DNA from: Acinetobacter sp. GSS19
GTDB taxonomy: Bacteria > Pseudomonadota > Gammaproteobacteria > Pseudomonadales > Moraxellaceae
Reading direction: 5' to 3'
Assembly: GCF_028621895.1 (NCBI RefSeq)
Contig: NZ_CP117520.1
Coordinates: 1,736,001 to 1,800,000 of the forward strand
Length of the DNA stretch: 64,000 bases
Shown: positions 35,433 through 45,359 of the stretch, piece after piece
Layout of the letters: every line of letters begins with the position of its first letter
Numbering within the stretch: position 1 is the stretch's first letter
Notes under the pieces: model-generated
Database searches by the model: none
Told to the model about the DNA's origin: nothing
The model's input: the letters and a program-made list of their open reading frames with translations, nothing else
Program-made: the position numbers and the translations under genes

Positions 35433-36668
35433 TTAGACAAAAAACTTCAAGATCAACTGAATCACTGTCGCATTAATCAAGTCCACAAAGAACGCACCAC
35501 ACAACGGTACAATCAGGAAAGCCTTATGCGAAGGACCATACATGTTGGTAATCGCTTGCATATTGGCTACGGCAGTTGGTGTTGCCCCCATACCAAAACC
35601 ACAATGTCCAGCCGCCAATACAGCCGCATCATAATTTTTACCCATTGCCCGGAACGTGACAAAACTCGCATAGAGTGCCATCGTGATGGTTTGTGCTCCA
35701 AGAATCACCACCAATGGTCCCGCCAGATCAGCCAGTTGCCAGAGTTTCAGTGATAACAATGCCATTGCCAGATATAAAGACAAAGAGGCATTACCAAACA
35801 CATCAATCGCTCGGTCAAAGATATCAATCTTAAAACCAGACTCCATGATATTACGCAGGATGACGCCGCCACCCAAGGCCCAGACAAAAGTTGGCAATTC
35901 ATACCAGGTACCTTTACTCATCCCGGTCATGAAATCGGCAAATGCCAGACATGCCGCAAACATTCCCAAAGTGGTAATGGCATTATCTGCGGTAATTAAA
36001 CGAACCTGATGCGGGTTTTCAAATGGGGCCAGATCGTCTGATTCTGGTGCAGGATGAGTATCCCTGTCATGAATTTGTGCTTCAGTTTTGGCTTGTGCCA
36101 GACCATGGCGATTAATCAACAGTTTGGCAATTGGACCGCCAATAATACCACCGATGATCAGACCAAAAGTGGCGCTGGCCATCCCGAGTGCCAAGGCACC
36201 TTGAATCCCATGTTCCACTTCCAGAATTTCGCCCCAAGCTCCTGCAGTGCCGTGACCTCCAGTTAGGGTAATCGAACCCGCGATCAAGCCAATCAGTGGA
36301 TCCACACCTAGTACGGTCGCAAGGCTCATGCCCACGAAGTCCTGCACCACAATAAATGCGGCAACCGCGATAAGGAAAATGACCAACCCCATGCCACCTT
36401 CTTTCAGTTTGGCAAAGTTCGCACTCAAACCAATTGAAGCAAAAAAAATCAGCATAAAGCTGCTTTGCAGCTCGCTACTGGTCACAATGCTATATCCCCA
36501 AACGTTATAAACTATCAGGGAAAGTACAGCAGCCACTAAACCACCGGCGACAGGCTCAGGAATATTGTAGCGTTTCAAAAAATCAATTTTATTGACCAGC
36601 AAACGTCCGAGCAGCAGCACGATGACAGCAGCAATCAAGGTATAAAATGCATTAAAGGTAAATTGCAT
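35433..36668 (-). CDS. gltS: Sodium/glutamate symporter GltS
   Basis: A 411-aa inner-membrane symporter that imports glutamate with sodium. About ten to twelve helices occur in two halves, each with a reentrant glycine-rich pore loop: ITLTGGHGTAGAWGE near residue 135 and AAGHCGFGMGATPTAVANM near 365. These are diagnostic of the ESS/GltS family. It lies downstream of the first dcaP-like gene on the same strand but is separated by about 170 bases with two hairpins, so it is probably transcribed separately. Confidence 0.95.
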   Translation of the reverse strand: MQFTFNAFYTLIAAVIVLLLGRLLVNKIDFLKRYNIPEPVAGGLVAAVLSLIVYNVWGYSIVTSSELQSSFMLIFFASIGLSANFAKLKEGGMGLVIFLIAVAAFIVVQDFVGMSLATVLGVDPLIGLIAGSITLTGGHGTAGAWGEILEVEHGIQGALALGMASATFGLIIGGIIGGPIAKLLINRHGLAQAKTEAQIHDRDTHPAPESDDLAPFENPHQVRLITADNAITTLGMFAACLAFADFMTGMSKGTWYELPTFVWALGGGVILRNIMESGFKIDIFDRAIDVFGNASLSLYLAMALLSLKLWQLADLAGPLVVILGAQTITMALYASFVTFRAMGKNYDAAVLAAGHCGFGMGATPTAVANMQAITNMYGPSHKAFLIVPLCGAFFVDLINATVIQLILKFFV

Positions 36669-36720
36669 GACATCTGTCCATTATGATCTTTGATCTGGAC
36701 CATACAGAGATTTGACCAAT

Positions 36721-36738
36721 TGCAGCGGAAACGCTGCA
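36721..36738. terminator. Hairpin between dcaP-like gene and gltS
   Basis: TGCAGCG, GAAA loop, CGCTGCA: a perfect 7-bp stem in the gltS 5' region. There is no T run, so its function is uncertain. Confidence 0.35.
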
Positions 36739-36811
36739 GAATCGGGCCAAACCGTATTGAACAGGTCCAGATTAAATACAAAAAAGTTTAGAAAATATCG
36801 TTAGATGGCGT

Positions 36812-36840
36812 GGGTGATGGCAATGTTCGCCTTATCACCC
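36812..36840 (-). terminator. Hairpin right after the first dcaP-like gene
   Basis: GGGTGAT and ATCACCC, with an inner GGC/GCC pair, start immediately after the stop codon. There is no T run. Confidence 0.45.
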
Positions 36841-38139
36841 TTAGAAGGTATATTTCGCCATGGCACCCACACGATTGTCTTGACCTTTTTCGCCGGTAAA
36901 GGTTTCACGTTCACCATAGACATACTCCACACCAAACGTCAGCGGATTAACAGGAGAATACATGACGTTGAACCATGCTTGCTGTAAGCGTTGGTTTTGA
37001 TTGCTATCCCTATTTTGAAGTGCAATTTGGGCAAATGCATTGTCCTCAGACAGCATCACACCATAACCCAGTGTGCTTCGCAGTTTGCTGTTCAACTGAT
37101 ACGTTGCACCCACCGCCACTGAATCAAACACATTTTTCTCGATCTTTTGTGTGGCAGGGTGAATCAGGTAGCTATCATTACTATACAGGACGAATTTTCC
37201 ATCTCCTTCTACATGATAGTAATCCGCCATAATACGCAGATCATTGCTCAGCTGATACGCTGCTCCCAGACCCACGCCCCACGCGAGGGTTGAATCGTCT
37301 TCTGTCTTACGTTCGGTCACTAAACCTCTCAGAGACGATGTTCCTTTATTGTCTGCAAAGTTATATTTCAGTTTTGCTGTTAATGCAGGAATACTGGTTT
37401 TGGTACTACTCAAACCGTCATTGGCTTCTTCTAATGCAACGAAATATTCGGTTTGCGGGGTGATTTTATTCTGGTAACGAACCATCTTGTTGCGATAAGT
37501 GGCACCACCCAAATTTGTATTAAAATCCAGCATTTCTGGCATTAAATCCGTTGCCACGAAGGTTGAGGTGGTTTGACCGAATAGCCAGTTATTGTAGGTT
37601 AGATAAGCATGGCGGATGCGCAAGGTGTCATTGCTACCACGGAAGTCGACTTCGATCTTTCCACCCACTTTATCTTGGCCCAGCTGCTTTTTAAAATCTA
37701 GACCTAGGCGGCTCGTTGCCACCGAGCTGTACATTTTGTCTTGATGTGCATCATCTAATGCAACATCGTCAATACGGTTAAAAATTGAGGAACCACCTTT
37801 GGCCTGATATTGAACGTCTGCACGTAAAAATCCATATAAATTGAATTCTGAGCCTGCAGCAGTCGTGAGTTGCAGACCTTCTTTTGCAGCGGAAGACGTC
37901 GCTTGAAGAGGAGCAGGTCTGACCACGGAGGGCAATACAACTTGTGCCGAAGTATTATGAGTTTGTAGGGTTTGTACTTGATAACGCTCGATCAGTGTTC
38001 TGAGCTCTTTCACTTCCATTTTTAACTGCTGCAATTCATCCTGTTCAGATGTGGCATGAGCAGTATTCATCAACAAAGTCACAACGGTAATTGTCAGGCT
38101 TTGTTGCATTAATCGCTTTTGACTGAGGGGTAATCTCAT
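36841..38139 (-). CDS. DcaP-like outer-membrane porin, copy 1
   Basis: A 432-aa porin of the DcaP family, which imports dicarboxylic acids and related compounds in Acinetobacter. A signal peptide ends near ATSEQ. Then comes a short periplasmic coiled-coil (QLKMEVKELRTLIERYQ), a linker, and a beta-barrel starting at FNLYGFLRADVQYQ and ending in the outer-membrane signature VGAMAKYTF (terminal Phe). It shares motifs with the second copy: IRHAYLTYNNWLFGQT, GVEYVYGERETF. It is more divergent and shorter than copy 2, so the duplication is old or the copies are specialised. Confidence 0.9.
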   Translation of the reverse strand: MRLPLSQKRLMQQSLTITVVTLLMNTAHATSEQDELQQLKMEVKELRTLIERYQVQTLQTHNTSAQVVLPSVVRPAPLQATSSAAKEGLQLTTAAGSEFNLYGFLRADVQYQAKGGSSIFNRIDDVALDDAHQDKMYSSVATSRLGLDFKKQLGQDKVGGKIEVDFRGSNDTLRIRHAYLTYNNWLFGQTTSTFVATDLMPEMLDFNTNLGGATYRNKMVRYQNKITPQTEYFVALEEANDGLSSTKTSIPALTAKLKYNFADNKGTSSLRGLVTERKTEDDSTLAWGVGLGAAYQLSNDLRIMADYYHVEGDGKFVLYSNDSYLIHPATQKIEKNVFDSVAVGATYQLNSKLRSTLGYGVMLSEDNAFAQIALQNRDSNQNQRLQQAWFNVMYSPVNPLTFGVEYVYGERETFTGEKGQDNRVGAMAKYTF

Positions 38140-38392
38140 GCGAAGCTCCTTTTAACGCATTCCGGTTTTTCCTATTGTTTTGGGCTTTCAGAACAATAAG
38201 ACATCAAGGTTTTGCTCTGTTCCTTGGTTTCAGATCAGAGAAAAAGGCCGTATTATGCGCAAAATTACCCCATATTTTTACCGTTTGTTAAATTTAAATT
38301 GAAAGATTCTTATAAAATTATACAAAATATGATTTTTTCTTTTTATGAATCAAAAACCTAAAAACCATCTAATAAATTAGTCGTAGAACGTA
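38140..38392. other. Gap between the two dcaP-like genes
   Basis: AT-rich gap holding the upstream region of copy 1. No ORF or clear operator was recognised. Confidence 0.4.
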
Positions 38393-38418
38393 AAAAAAGA
38401 GGCCGGAGCCTCTTTTTT
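38393..38418 (-). terminator. Terminator of dcaP copy 2
   Basis: AAAAAAGAGGC, CGGA loop, GCCTCTTTTTT: a perfect stem, 27 bases beyond the stop. Confidence 0.85.
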
Positions 38419-38445
38419 GTTTGTACTTAACTTACAATCAAATGA

Positions 38446-39801
38446 TTAGAAGTTATAAATTGCAGTGGCTTGAACGCGGTTGTCTACACCAGTCTGGCTC
38501 TTGTAGGCGCCATTGTCAAAGGTTTCACGCTCACCATAGACATATTCAAGACCAAAGCTAAGTGGTTTGACTGGGCTATAGAAGACATTTGCCCAAGCTT
38601 GCCATAAATTGTCGTTAAGTGCAGACTTAAGATCAGTTTGGACAGCATCAAGATACTGTTTATTGTCATCAGCCTTCATATAGCCGTATCCCAAAGTACC
38701 ACGCCATTTTGGAGTGAACTGTTGGGTTAAACCAACCGTAATTGAATCAAACTCATTCTCAACCAAGTTTTTATTCGAATCGATTAAATAACCTGGATTC
38801 GACCAAGCAACAAAGCTGCTATCACCTTTCACATGGTAGTAATCCGCTTTTAAAGTTGTACTTGGTGTTAAGTTATATTTCAAACCAAGACCTGCACCCC
38901 AAGCAGTTGTTTCATCATCAGCCGTTTTCTTTTCAGCAACCATCACGCGTGGTGTGATAATCCCCGCACCATTGGCAAATTTTTGATCGAAACGTGCAGT
39001 CAATGCAGGTAAGCGCATTTCATTCTTTGGATCTGAACCATAAGTTGCAACAGTCTTGTCGGTATTAAGAGCATTATCTGTGTATTTTGGATCTTCTAAA
39101 CCAACAGCAAGTTTACTATTAGCATTGAAATTCTTGGTATAGCGTACTTGAGCTGTACGTTTAATTGAACCGCCAACATAGCCGAGAGCGTCAATAGTTT
39201 CAGGCATATAGTCGGTAATCGCAAAGTTAGACCAGGTTTGACCCACCAACCAGTTACCATACGTCATGTAGGCATGACGGATACGGAATTGGTCAGCTGT
39301 AGCACCGCCCACAAAGTCCATTTCTAACTTACCCGCCACATCACCCGCTTGTGTTGGAGTTTTAAAGTCGAAACCGAAACGTGAAGAGTTTAGTGTCGTT
39401 TTTAAACGGTCACTTGCTTCTTTAACACCTTCTAAAGGAACAGTACTGATCTGGTTATACATACGTGCAGCGCTACCGCCTTCAGCTTGATAAGAAGCAT
39501 CGGCACGAACATTACCGTAGAATTTTACTTCGGTACCTGATGGAGTCGTGAAGCTTAAACCATTTGCTTTTGGTGCTGCTGCAGGAGCTGGATAATTTTG
39601 TGCTGGTGTGCCTGGAGCTGGCATGCTAACAGCAGGTTTCGCTGCAACATATTGCTCAAGTAATGCGCGTAATTCTTTGACTTCACCACGTAACTGTTCA
39701 ACTTCCGTATTTGAACCATTCGCTTGAGCCATAGTCGCCATACCCATAGCGACTGCTAAAGTAAGAGTATTTACAGCCAAAGTTTTAGACTGAATTTTCA
39801 T
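38446..39801 (-). CDS. dcaP: DcaP-like outer-membrane porin, copy 2
   Basis: A 451-aa trimeric porin by family. The start at 39801 has a strong AAAGGAAA Shine-Dalgarno and gives a clean signal peptide ending at AQA near residue 27; the frame open to 39894 is rejected. A periplasmic coiled coil (VEQLRGEVKELRALLEQYV) and a Pro/Ala-rich linker precede a barrel that begins VKFYGNVRADASYQ and ends VQATAIYNF. DcaP is among the major outer-membrane channels of A. baumannii and passes negatively charged small molecules such as phthalate, succinate and sulbactam. Tandem with copy 1. Confidence 0.93.
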   Translation of the reverse strand: MKIQSKTLAVNTLTLAVAMGMATMAQANGSNTEVEQLRGEVKELRALLEQYVAAKPAVSMPAPGTPAQNYPAPAAAPKANGLSFTTPSGTEVKFYGNVRADASYQAEGGSAARMYNQISTVPLEGVKEASDRLKTTLNSSRFGFDFKTPTQAGDVAGKLEMDFVGGATADQFRIRHAYMTYGNWLVGQTWSNFAITDYMPETIDALGYVGGSIKRTAQVRYTKNFNANSKLAVGLEDPKYTDNALNTDKTVATYGSDPKNEMRLPALTARFDQKFANGAGIITPRVMVAEKKTADDETTAWGAGLGLKYNLTPSTTLKADYYHVKGDSSFVAWSNPGYLIDSNKNLVENEFDSITVGLTQQFTPKWRGTLGYGYMKADDNKQYLDAVQTDLKSALNDNLWQAWANVFYSPVKPLSFGLEYVYGERETFDNGAYKSQTGVDNRVQATAIYNF

Positions 39802-40258
39802 CCTGCGTTTCCTTTCTCTCGAAAATTTGTTGTTGGTATTGTTCATTCCACTGAACATTATCCTTGCCTTATTTTTACCCCAGAAAATGCACAAACTCTA
39901 GCCATATCATCCAAAAGTCGCACTAGCCTTTGGTCGCATTACACTCACATTTCCTCCATATTTTCACTATTGGATCATGCTATTCTTGCGACTAAAAAAC
40001 AACTTTTAAAACATAATTTAATATGAATAACAATTAGTTAAAAACAAAAAGTTCACAATCTTGCTTACACTAAAAAAGATTAAAACAAGCTTAAAGTTTA
40101 AACAAAATATTTCATCGAATACCTTTAAGATATACATTTAGACCCAGATTTAAGGCATGTCTTGCAGTTTTTTTACACAAAAAAAGTCTTCACAAGCATG
40201 TAAAATCACTTATAGTCTGATGCAAAACAACGCATCAAATGAAAAAACAGGAGTATTT
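39802..40258. other. Intergenic region between dcaP and nitroreductase genes
   Basis: Long AT-rich divergent gap. On the plus strand TTCACA-N16-TATAGT (40189-40216) is a plausible promoter for the nitroreductase. No ORF is supported. Confidence 0.5.
40189..40216 (+). promoter_or_regulatory. Probable sigma-70 promoter of the nitroreductase gene
   Basis: TTCACA and TATAGT are 16 bases apart, with the -10 ending 42 bases upstream of the chosen ATG. Confidence 0.5.
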
Positions 40259-40966
40259 ATGAACTTGGAGCAGGTTCGCTACGTCGATGAAGCTATCACC
40301 TCTCGACATTCAGTTCGCGCTTTTCTAAACCAAGCAGTAGAGCCCGAACTAATTAAAGATATTCTTCGTGTAGCCAGTCGTGCACCTTCGGGCACCAATA
40401 CTCAGCCCTGGAAAGTCTATGTGGTCACAGGCAAAAAACGCGAGGAAATGATTGAGCGTGTCTGTCAGGCACAACTTGAAATCAATGCCAATCCAGCCCT
40501 AGCCTCAGAATACACAGAAACTTTTGCATACTATCCTCATACCTGGATTTCGCCGTTTATTGACCGTCGTCGGGAAAATGGCTGGGCGCTATACGGTCTA
40601 CTCAACATCCAAAAAGGTGATAAGGACAAAATGGCAGCACAACAATTGCGTAACTTCAAATTATTCGATGCGCCAGTTGGCCTGTACTTTACCGTGAATA
40701 AAGCCATGGGGATTGGTTCAAAAATGGACATTGCCATGATGATGCAAAACGTCATGACGGCTGCCAAGGCCCGCGGTCTGGATACCTGCCCTCAGGCCGC
40801 GTGGAACCATTTCCACCCGATTGTACTGGATGTACTCGCTGCACCTGAAGATGAAGAGCTGGTCTGTACCATTGCTTTGGGTTACGCAGACCCCGAGGCG
40901 ATTGTAAATACCCTAGTGACCCCACGTGAACCAGTCGAAAACTTCACTGTATTTTTGGATAGCTAA
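40259..40966 (+). CDS. Nitroreductase family protein
   Basis: A 235-aa FMN enzyme of the nitroreductase fold, probably a homodimer reducing nitroaromatics or quinones with NAD(P)H. The FMN-binding N-terminus TSRHSVRAF and SRAPSGTNTQPWKVYVV are clear; ALGYADPEA near residue 205 is the typical C-terminal block. The internal ATG after ACAGGAGTATTT is chosen as it begins the family domain and has a strong Shine-Dalgarno. The frame open to 40157 overlaps the promoter. It stands alone, convergent with the Bcr/CflA gene. Confidence 0.92.
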   Translation: MNLEQVRYVDEAITSRHSVRAFLNQAVEPELIKDILRVASRAPSGTNTQPWKVYVVTGKKREEMIERVCQAQLEINANPALASEYTETFAYYPHTWISPFIDRRRENGWALYGLLNIQKGDKDKMAAQQLRNFKLFDAPVGLYFTVNKAMGIGSKMDIAMMMQNVMTAAKARGLDTCPQAAWNHFHPIVLDVLAAPEDEELVCTIALGYADPEAIVNTLVTPREPVENFTVFLDS

Positions 40967-40976
40967 GCCAATATGT

Positions 40977-41005
40977 AAAAGAGACACAGCCTGTGTCTCT
41001 TTTTC
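40977..41005. terminator. Bidirectional terminator between nitroreductase and Bcr/CflA genes
   Basis: AAAAGAGACACAG and CTGTGTCTCTTTTT form a perfect stem. Confidence 0.9.
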
Positions 41006-41021
41006 AACATTCTTAATTGAT

Positions 41022-42257
41022 TCAGATTGTTGATTGTAAACGCTGATCACGAATCAAAGCCGATATGGCGATTCCTCCAATGGCTAAAAATATCAGCATG
41101 ATGACAGCAACATTCAATACCGCATTCCAGCTCAAAATATTTAACAAGACCCCACCAAGTAGCCCACAGCCAAACTGCAGGCTACCCATAATCGCACTTG
41201 CCGTTCCCGCACGCGCTCCCTGCTGAGACATCGCCAGCGCGGTGGCATTAGGACCGGTAAAGCCAATTCCGGCAACCGCCATAAACATTCCCGCCATGAC
41301 CCCAACAAAAGAATGCAGCCATTGCAACCCAGCAGCAAACAAAATAACAGCTCCTAATAATTGAATGAGCACGCCCACACAAAGTCGTTGCAATACACCC
41401 AGATGTCCAGCCAAACGTTTATTGATAAAAGATAACAGCATGATGCCAAAAGCATTCATACCAAAGGCATAGGCAAACTGCTGCTGTGACAAATGATAGC
41501 CATCCATCAGAATCGAGGATGCCGAACTGATATAGGAGAAAAGCACTGCCCCACTGAAACAGCCTGCAAGCATCGGTAAACGAAAACTGCGATCCAGCAA
41601 AATCGTCATATAGAGACGGGCTACCTGACTGAAATTTAATTTTAGACGGCGATCCGCTGGCAAAGTTTCCTTAAAGAAAAAATGCACACAGCCCAAACAG
41701 ACTAGCCCCATCATGGCCAGTACCACAAAGACGGCATGCCAACTAAAGAATGCCAAAATCCACGCACCAATGGTCGGTGCTAAAATAGGTGCCAACCCCA
41801 TCACAATCATCATGCTAGCAAAAGCGTGGGCGGATTGAGACAGATCAAGCCGATCTCGAATTGCCGCACGTGCCATCACCACACCTACACAGCCACCGAG
41901 CGCTTGAAGAACACGCGCCAGAATCAAACTCCATTCACTTTCAGCCAGAACACAGAGCAGACTCGCCAGACTATAAAGAATCAAACCAAAATAGAGGGGT
42001 TTCTTACGTCCAATCCGGTCACTGATCGGGCCATAGACCAGCTGTCCCACCGCTAAGCCAAAAAAATAAGCGGGTAAAGTATTGGCAACTTGCTGGGTCG
42101 TGGTGCCAAAGTCACTCGCCATTTGCGGCAAGGCTGGCAGGTACATATCTATCGATAAGGGACCTAATGCCGTGAGCAAAGCCAGCAACATAATCCAGCT
42201 GGAAGAATATCCCGTAGACGTATCAGATTTTTCAATATTCATATTGGTGTTTTGCAT
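41022..42257 (-). CDS. Bcr/CflA family multidrug MFS exporter
   Basis: A 411-aa, 12-helix inner-membrane drug/proton antiporter. Bcr/CflA hallmarks are visible: LGPLSIDMYLPALP near residue 31, GQLVYGPISDRIGRKKPL near 70 and RVLQALGGCVGVVMARAAIRD near 115. Relatives export bicyclomycin, sulfonamides, chloramphenicol or cysteine. An in-frame ATG a few codons in (MNIEKS) is an alternative start. No regulator is adjacent; it is divergent from the yccS-like gene. Confidence 0.92.
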   Translation of the reverse strand: MQNTNMNIEKSDTSTGYSSSWIMLLALLTALGPLSIDMYLPALPQMASDFGTTTQQVANTLPAYFFGLAVGQLVYGPISDRIGRKKPLYFGLILYSLASLLCVLAESEWSLILARVLQALGGCVGVVMARAAIRDRLDLSQSAHAFASMMIVMGLAPILAPTIGAWILAFFSWHAVFVVLAMMGLVCLGCVHFFFKETLPADRRLKLNFSQVARLYMTILLDRSFRLPMLAGCFSGAVLFSYISSASSILMDGYHLSQQQFAYAFGMNAFGIMLLSFINKRLAGHLGVLQRLCVGVLIQLLGAVILFAAGLQWLHSFVGVMAGMFMAVAGIGFTGPNATALAMSQQGARAGTASAIMGSLQFGCGLLGGVLLNILSWNAVLNVAVIMLIFLAIGGIAISALIRDQRLQSTI

Positions 42258-42382
42258 GATCGGCGTGCAGACAAGCTTACACGCTCCATAGTATGATGAG
42301 CACGATATATAAATGAATTGTCACATAACCAGCACAATAACCGATTAATTTTTAAACTTTTATTTTATATTAAGGACATGCA

Positions 42383-44557
42383 TTGAAACCCTGGCTCACT
42401 CGTCTCAAACAAGCGACCTATAACACAACCTTCATGTATAACCTGCGCATGATTATTGCGTTTAGTGGTACGGCGTTTGTGCCTTATCTGCTCGACTATC
42501 AACTCGCTACCATCCCACTGACATTAGGTGTGGTCGCTGCGGGTTTGAGTGATATTGACGACCGGTTTTCTGTGCGCATCATGAACCTGATTTACACCTA
42601 TCTTGGGTTCTTTGTGACCGCAGTGTCTGTCCATTTTTTGTTTCCTTATCCGGTACTGTTTGCGATTGGCTTAATTGTGTCCTGCATTGGCTGGATTTTA
42701 CTGGGTTCATTGGGCCGTCGTTACGCCATTATTTCTTACGGCTGTCTGGTGGTATCGGTCTATTCCATGCTCGGTGTCCATCTATTCGAAGAATGGTATA
42801 TGCAACCGATGCTGCTGGTGATTGGCGCCGCTTGGTATGGCCTGCTTTCCACCATTAGTTTCTTGCTGTTTCCGGTTAGGGTGGTACAGGACAAATTATC
42901 CCAATGCTATTCTTCGTTAGGCGATTTCCTGTTTGCCAAGTCCAATTTGTTCGATGTCGACATGACACGAGAAAGTTATCAGCAAAGCATGATTGACCTG
43001 TCGATGGAAAATGGTCGTTTGGTCGGCATTTTTAATGAAATGAAAACGGCCTTGCTCACGCGCCTCAAGGGAGACCGCGGACAAAAAGACACCCGCCGCA
43101 GCCTGCATTATTACTTCGTGGCACAAGATATTCATGAACGGGCAGACTCAGCCCATATTGACTACCAGAAACTGGCGAAAATCTTTCAGCACAGCGACAT
43201 TCTGTTCCGCTTCCAGCGCATTCTCTCCATCCAAGGGAAAGCCTGTAAGGATCTTAGCGAGAGCATCTTGCATCGCAGTACCTATCAACATAACAAACGT
43301 TTTAAGCATGCTTTTGAAAATCTGCGTCTGTCTTTGGAGAAACTGCAACAGGAACAGCAATATGACCAAATCTGGATCAATGCACTGTTTTCTCTCTATC
43401 AAAACCTCAAAGCCATCGATGCACAACTGCGTAACGTGGAAACCGAACGCCACATCAAGCTAGATAAAAGCAAACATATTGAAAATCAGCTGAAAGATGA
43501 TGATCTGAAAGGCTGGGATGACATCGTGATTCGGGTCAAACAGCATTTGACTCCTGAATCTGTGTTATTCCGCCATGCCATACGGCTGTCACTGGTGCTG
43601 TTTATTGGTTATGTGTTTATTCAGCTCACTGATATCCAGTATGGTTATTGGATTCTGTTGACGGCCCTGTTTGTTAGCCAGCCGAACTTTAACGCCACCA
43701 AACGCCGCTTGTATCTGCGTATTATCGGAACCTTAATCGGCATCAGCATCGGTTATGCCGTCCTGTATTTTATCCCGTCGATCGAAGGTCAGTTATTGCT
43801 GCTGATTTTAAGCGGTGCCCTGTTCTTTGAACTGCGCAGTAAACAGTATGCACAGGCTACAGCTTTCATGACGATTTTGGCCATGATCAATTTCAATCTG
43901 GATGGCTTGGGCTTCGCCGCTGCATTACCGCGCCTGATTGATACCCTGATTGGCTGTGGACTAGCGTGGTTTGGGGTCAGCTTTATCTGGCCGGACTGGC
44001 AATTCCGCCGTTTACCGCGCACCATCAAACGTGCGCTCACTGCTCAATGTGACTACCTGACCGAAGTAGTGCAGCAATATCAGCATGGCCGCAATAATGG
44101 ACTGCAATACCGCGTTGTGCGTCGTGCAGCCAACAATACCGATGCTGAAGTGGCTTCATTAATTTCAACCTTGGCCACTGAACCGGATTTCGATCCAGCG
44201 CAGAAAAATCAGGCCTTTGAATTTTTGTGTTTGCACCATACTTTTTTGAGCTACATTTCAGCTCTAGGCGCACACCGTCAGCAAATTCAGGATCCGGAAA
44301 TCTTGGCCTTGCTGCATCAGGCTCTCGATGATATCCGGGGTTCACTACTTCATGATGAGACGCCCGACTTGACAGCACAGAACATGCTACAGACGATTCG
44401 TCAGCGTTTAAGCCAGAATAACCAGGCCGATCAACATTCCTTGATCATCCTGCAACAGCTGTCCCTGATGCTGAGTATTCTTGCTCAACTCAGTACGCTC
44501 AAGCAGAGTTTAAGCCATGAACATGACACGCAAGCCTCCGAGCTGGGTTCCATCTAA
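42383..44557 (+). CDS. YccS/YhfK-type FUSC family inner-membrane protein
   Basis: A 724-aa protein with the YccS architecture. It has an N-terminal block of about six helices (residues 18-155), a long charged helical cytosolic segment (about 180-390), a second six-helix FUSC-like block (about 395-530; GYWILLTALFVSQPNFNATKRR) and a cytosolic tail. Relatives are aromatic-acid efflux-like proteins; function in YccS is unknown. A TTG start is used, with AAGGA upstream. The first ATG that could serve (residue 18) would cut into the first helix. Confidence 0.88.
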   Translation: MKPWLTRLKQATYNTTFMYNLRMIIAFSGTAFVPYLLDYQLATIPLTLGVVAAGLSDIDDRFSVRIMNLIYTYLGFFVTAVSVHFLFPYPVLFAIGLIVSCIGWILLGSLGRRYAIISYGCLVVSVYSMLGVHLFEEWYMQPMLLVIGAAWYGLLSTISFLLFPVRVVQDKLSQCYSSLGDFLFAKSNLFDVDMTRESYQQSMIDLSMENGRLVGIFNEMKTALLTRLKGDRGQKDTRRSLHYYFVAQDIHERADSAHIDYQKLAKIFQHSDILFRFQRILSIQGKACKDLSESILHRSTYQHNKRFKHAFENLRLSLEKLQQEQQYDQIWINALFSLYQNLKAIDAQLRNVETERHIKLDKSKHIENQLKDDDLKGWDDIVIRVKQHLTPESVLFRHAIRLSLVLFIGYVFIQLTDIQYGYWILLTALFVSQPNFNATKRRLYLRIIGTLIGISIGYAVLYFIPSIEGQLLLLILSGALFFELRSKQYAQATAFMTILAMINFNLDGLGFAAALPRLIDTLIGCGLAWFGVSFIWPDWQFRRLPRTIKRALTAQCDYLTEVVQQYQHGRNNGLQYRVVRRAANNTDAEVASLISTLATEPDFDPAQKNQAFEFLCLHHTFLSYISALGAHRQQIQDPEILALLHQALDDIRGSLLHDETPDLTAQNMLQTIRQRLSQNNQADQHSLIILQQLSLMLSILAQLSTLKQSLSHEHDTQASELGSI

Positions 44558-44644
44558 AGTGGGTAGAAAATTGGCAGAATATCCTCACTGAATTAGGAGA
44601 ATTAGTGCTAAACTTTGAAAAGTTTAGGATTCGTTACATGCATT

Positions 44645-45205
44645 ATGACTGCAAAAAATATTTATGCTTATACCCTTCAGCCAGTGAATTATGAAGTTTC
44701 CGAGGCTGAGCAACGCAACGTGCAACTGATGATCTGGCGCAGTACCAACAAGATTGGTACAAAAGCCTGGGCCATCATGGGAGCGATTGTGGCTTTATCT
44801 ATTCTTGGCATTATCTTGCTCAAGAATTACTCTACCCTGTTTTGCTGGATCGCCATCGTGGGTGTGGTGCTGTATTACGCGTTACGTACCTACGGTTTGG
44901 AATGGTATGTCAAACGTAAGATGAATGAATTTCCAGTACAGGAAATTAAAGGCATTCGCTTAGGGGTACAGCCACACGGGATCGTGATGCGTCAACAGAT
45001 GGGCGGTCAAGAAGGTGTGGGTACGATTGGCTGGAAAGACATTTATGAGTGGTATAACACGCCGGATTTTATTTTGGTCAACTTCAAAGTAAAAGACCAA
45101 CAAGGGGCTTATATCTTGCCTAAGCGCATGGATTCAAAGAACTTTCCATTCAATACTGTACGCAAGCATCTGAATGAAACTGTAGGACCTGCTAAAACCT
45201 TTTAA
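44645..45205 (+). CDS. YcxB-like membrane protein
   Basis: A 186-aa protein with two adjacent membrane helices (about residues 44-85: WAIMGAIVALSILGIILL and FCWIAIVGVVLYYAL) and a cytosolic C-terminal part. That part matches the YcxB-like domain found in many bacteria: a GWKDIYEWYNTPDFILV core then AYILPKR. Function is unknown. ATG at 44645 is chosen over a TTG at 44615. It follows the yccS-like gene by 87 bases on the same strand. Confidence 0.8.
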   Translation: MTAKNIYAYTLQPVNYEVSEAEQRNVQLMIWRSTNKIGTKAWAIMGAIVALSILGIILLKNYSTLFCWIAIVGVVLYYALRTYGLEWYVKRKMNEFPVQEIKGIRLGVQPHGIVMRQQMGGQEGVGTIGWKDIYEWYNTPDFILVNFKVKDQQGAYILPKRMDSKNFPFNTVRKHLNETVGPAKTF

Positions 45206-45219
45206 GCATCCTCAATTTT

Positions 45220-45244
45220 AAAGGCCTCATTTGAGGCCTTTTTT
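45220..45244 (+). terminator. Terminator after the YcxB-like gene
   Basis: AAAGGCCTCA, TT, TGAGGCCTTT then Ts, 14 bases after the stop. Confidence 0.9.
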
Positions 45245-45257
45245 ATGTACCAGTATT

Positions 45258-45276
45258 GCAAATGATAATTAGTATT
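45258..45276 (+). promoter_or_regulatory. Fur-box-like site
   Basis: GCAAATGATAATTAGTATT matches the 19-bp Fur consensus GATAATGATAATCATTATC at 14 positions. It lies about 84 bases before the PepSY/flavodoxin fusion gene, suggesting iron-repressed expression. Confidence 0.55.
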
Positions 45277-45359
45277 AATTACAATATCCATACTATCTGC
45301 ACATTTGCGTTCTATGCTTAGCCGCACTTACCCAATGCCGCTTTTCTGGTCATTAACTC

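Noticed and set aside
35412..35753. 113-aa plus-strand ORF over the gltS 3' end
   Set aside because: Overlaps the gltS terminator and coding region; Lys/His/Arg-rich shadow frame.
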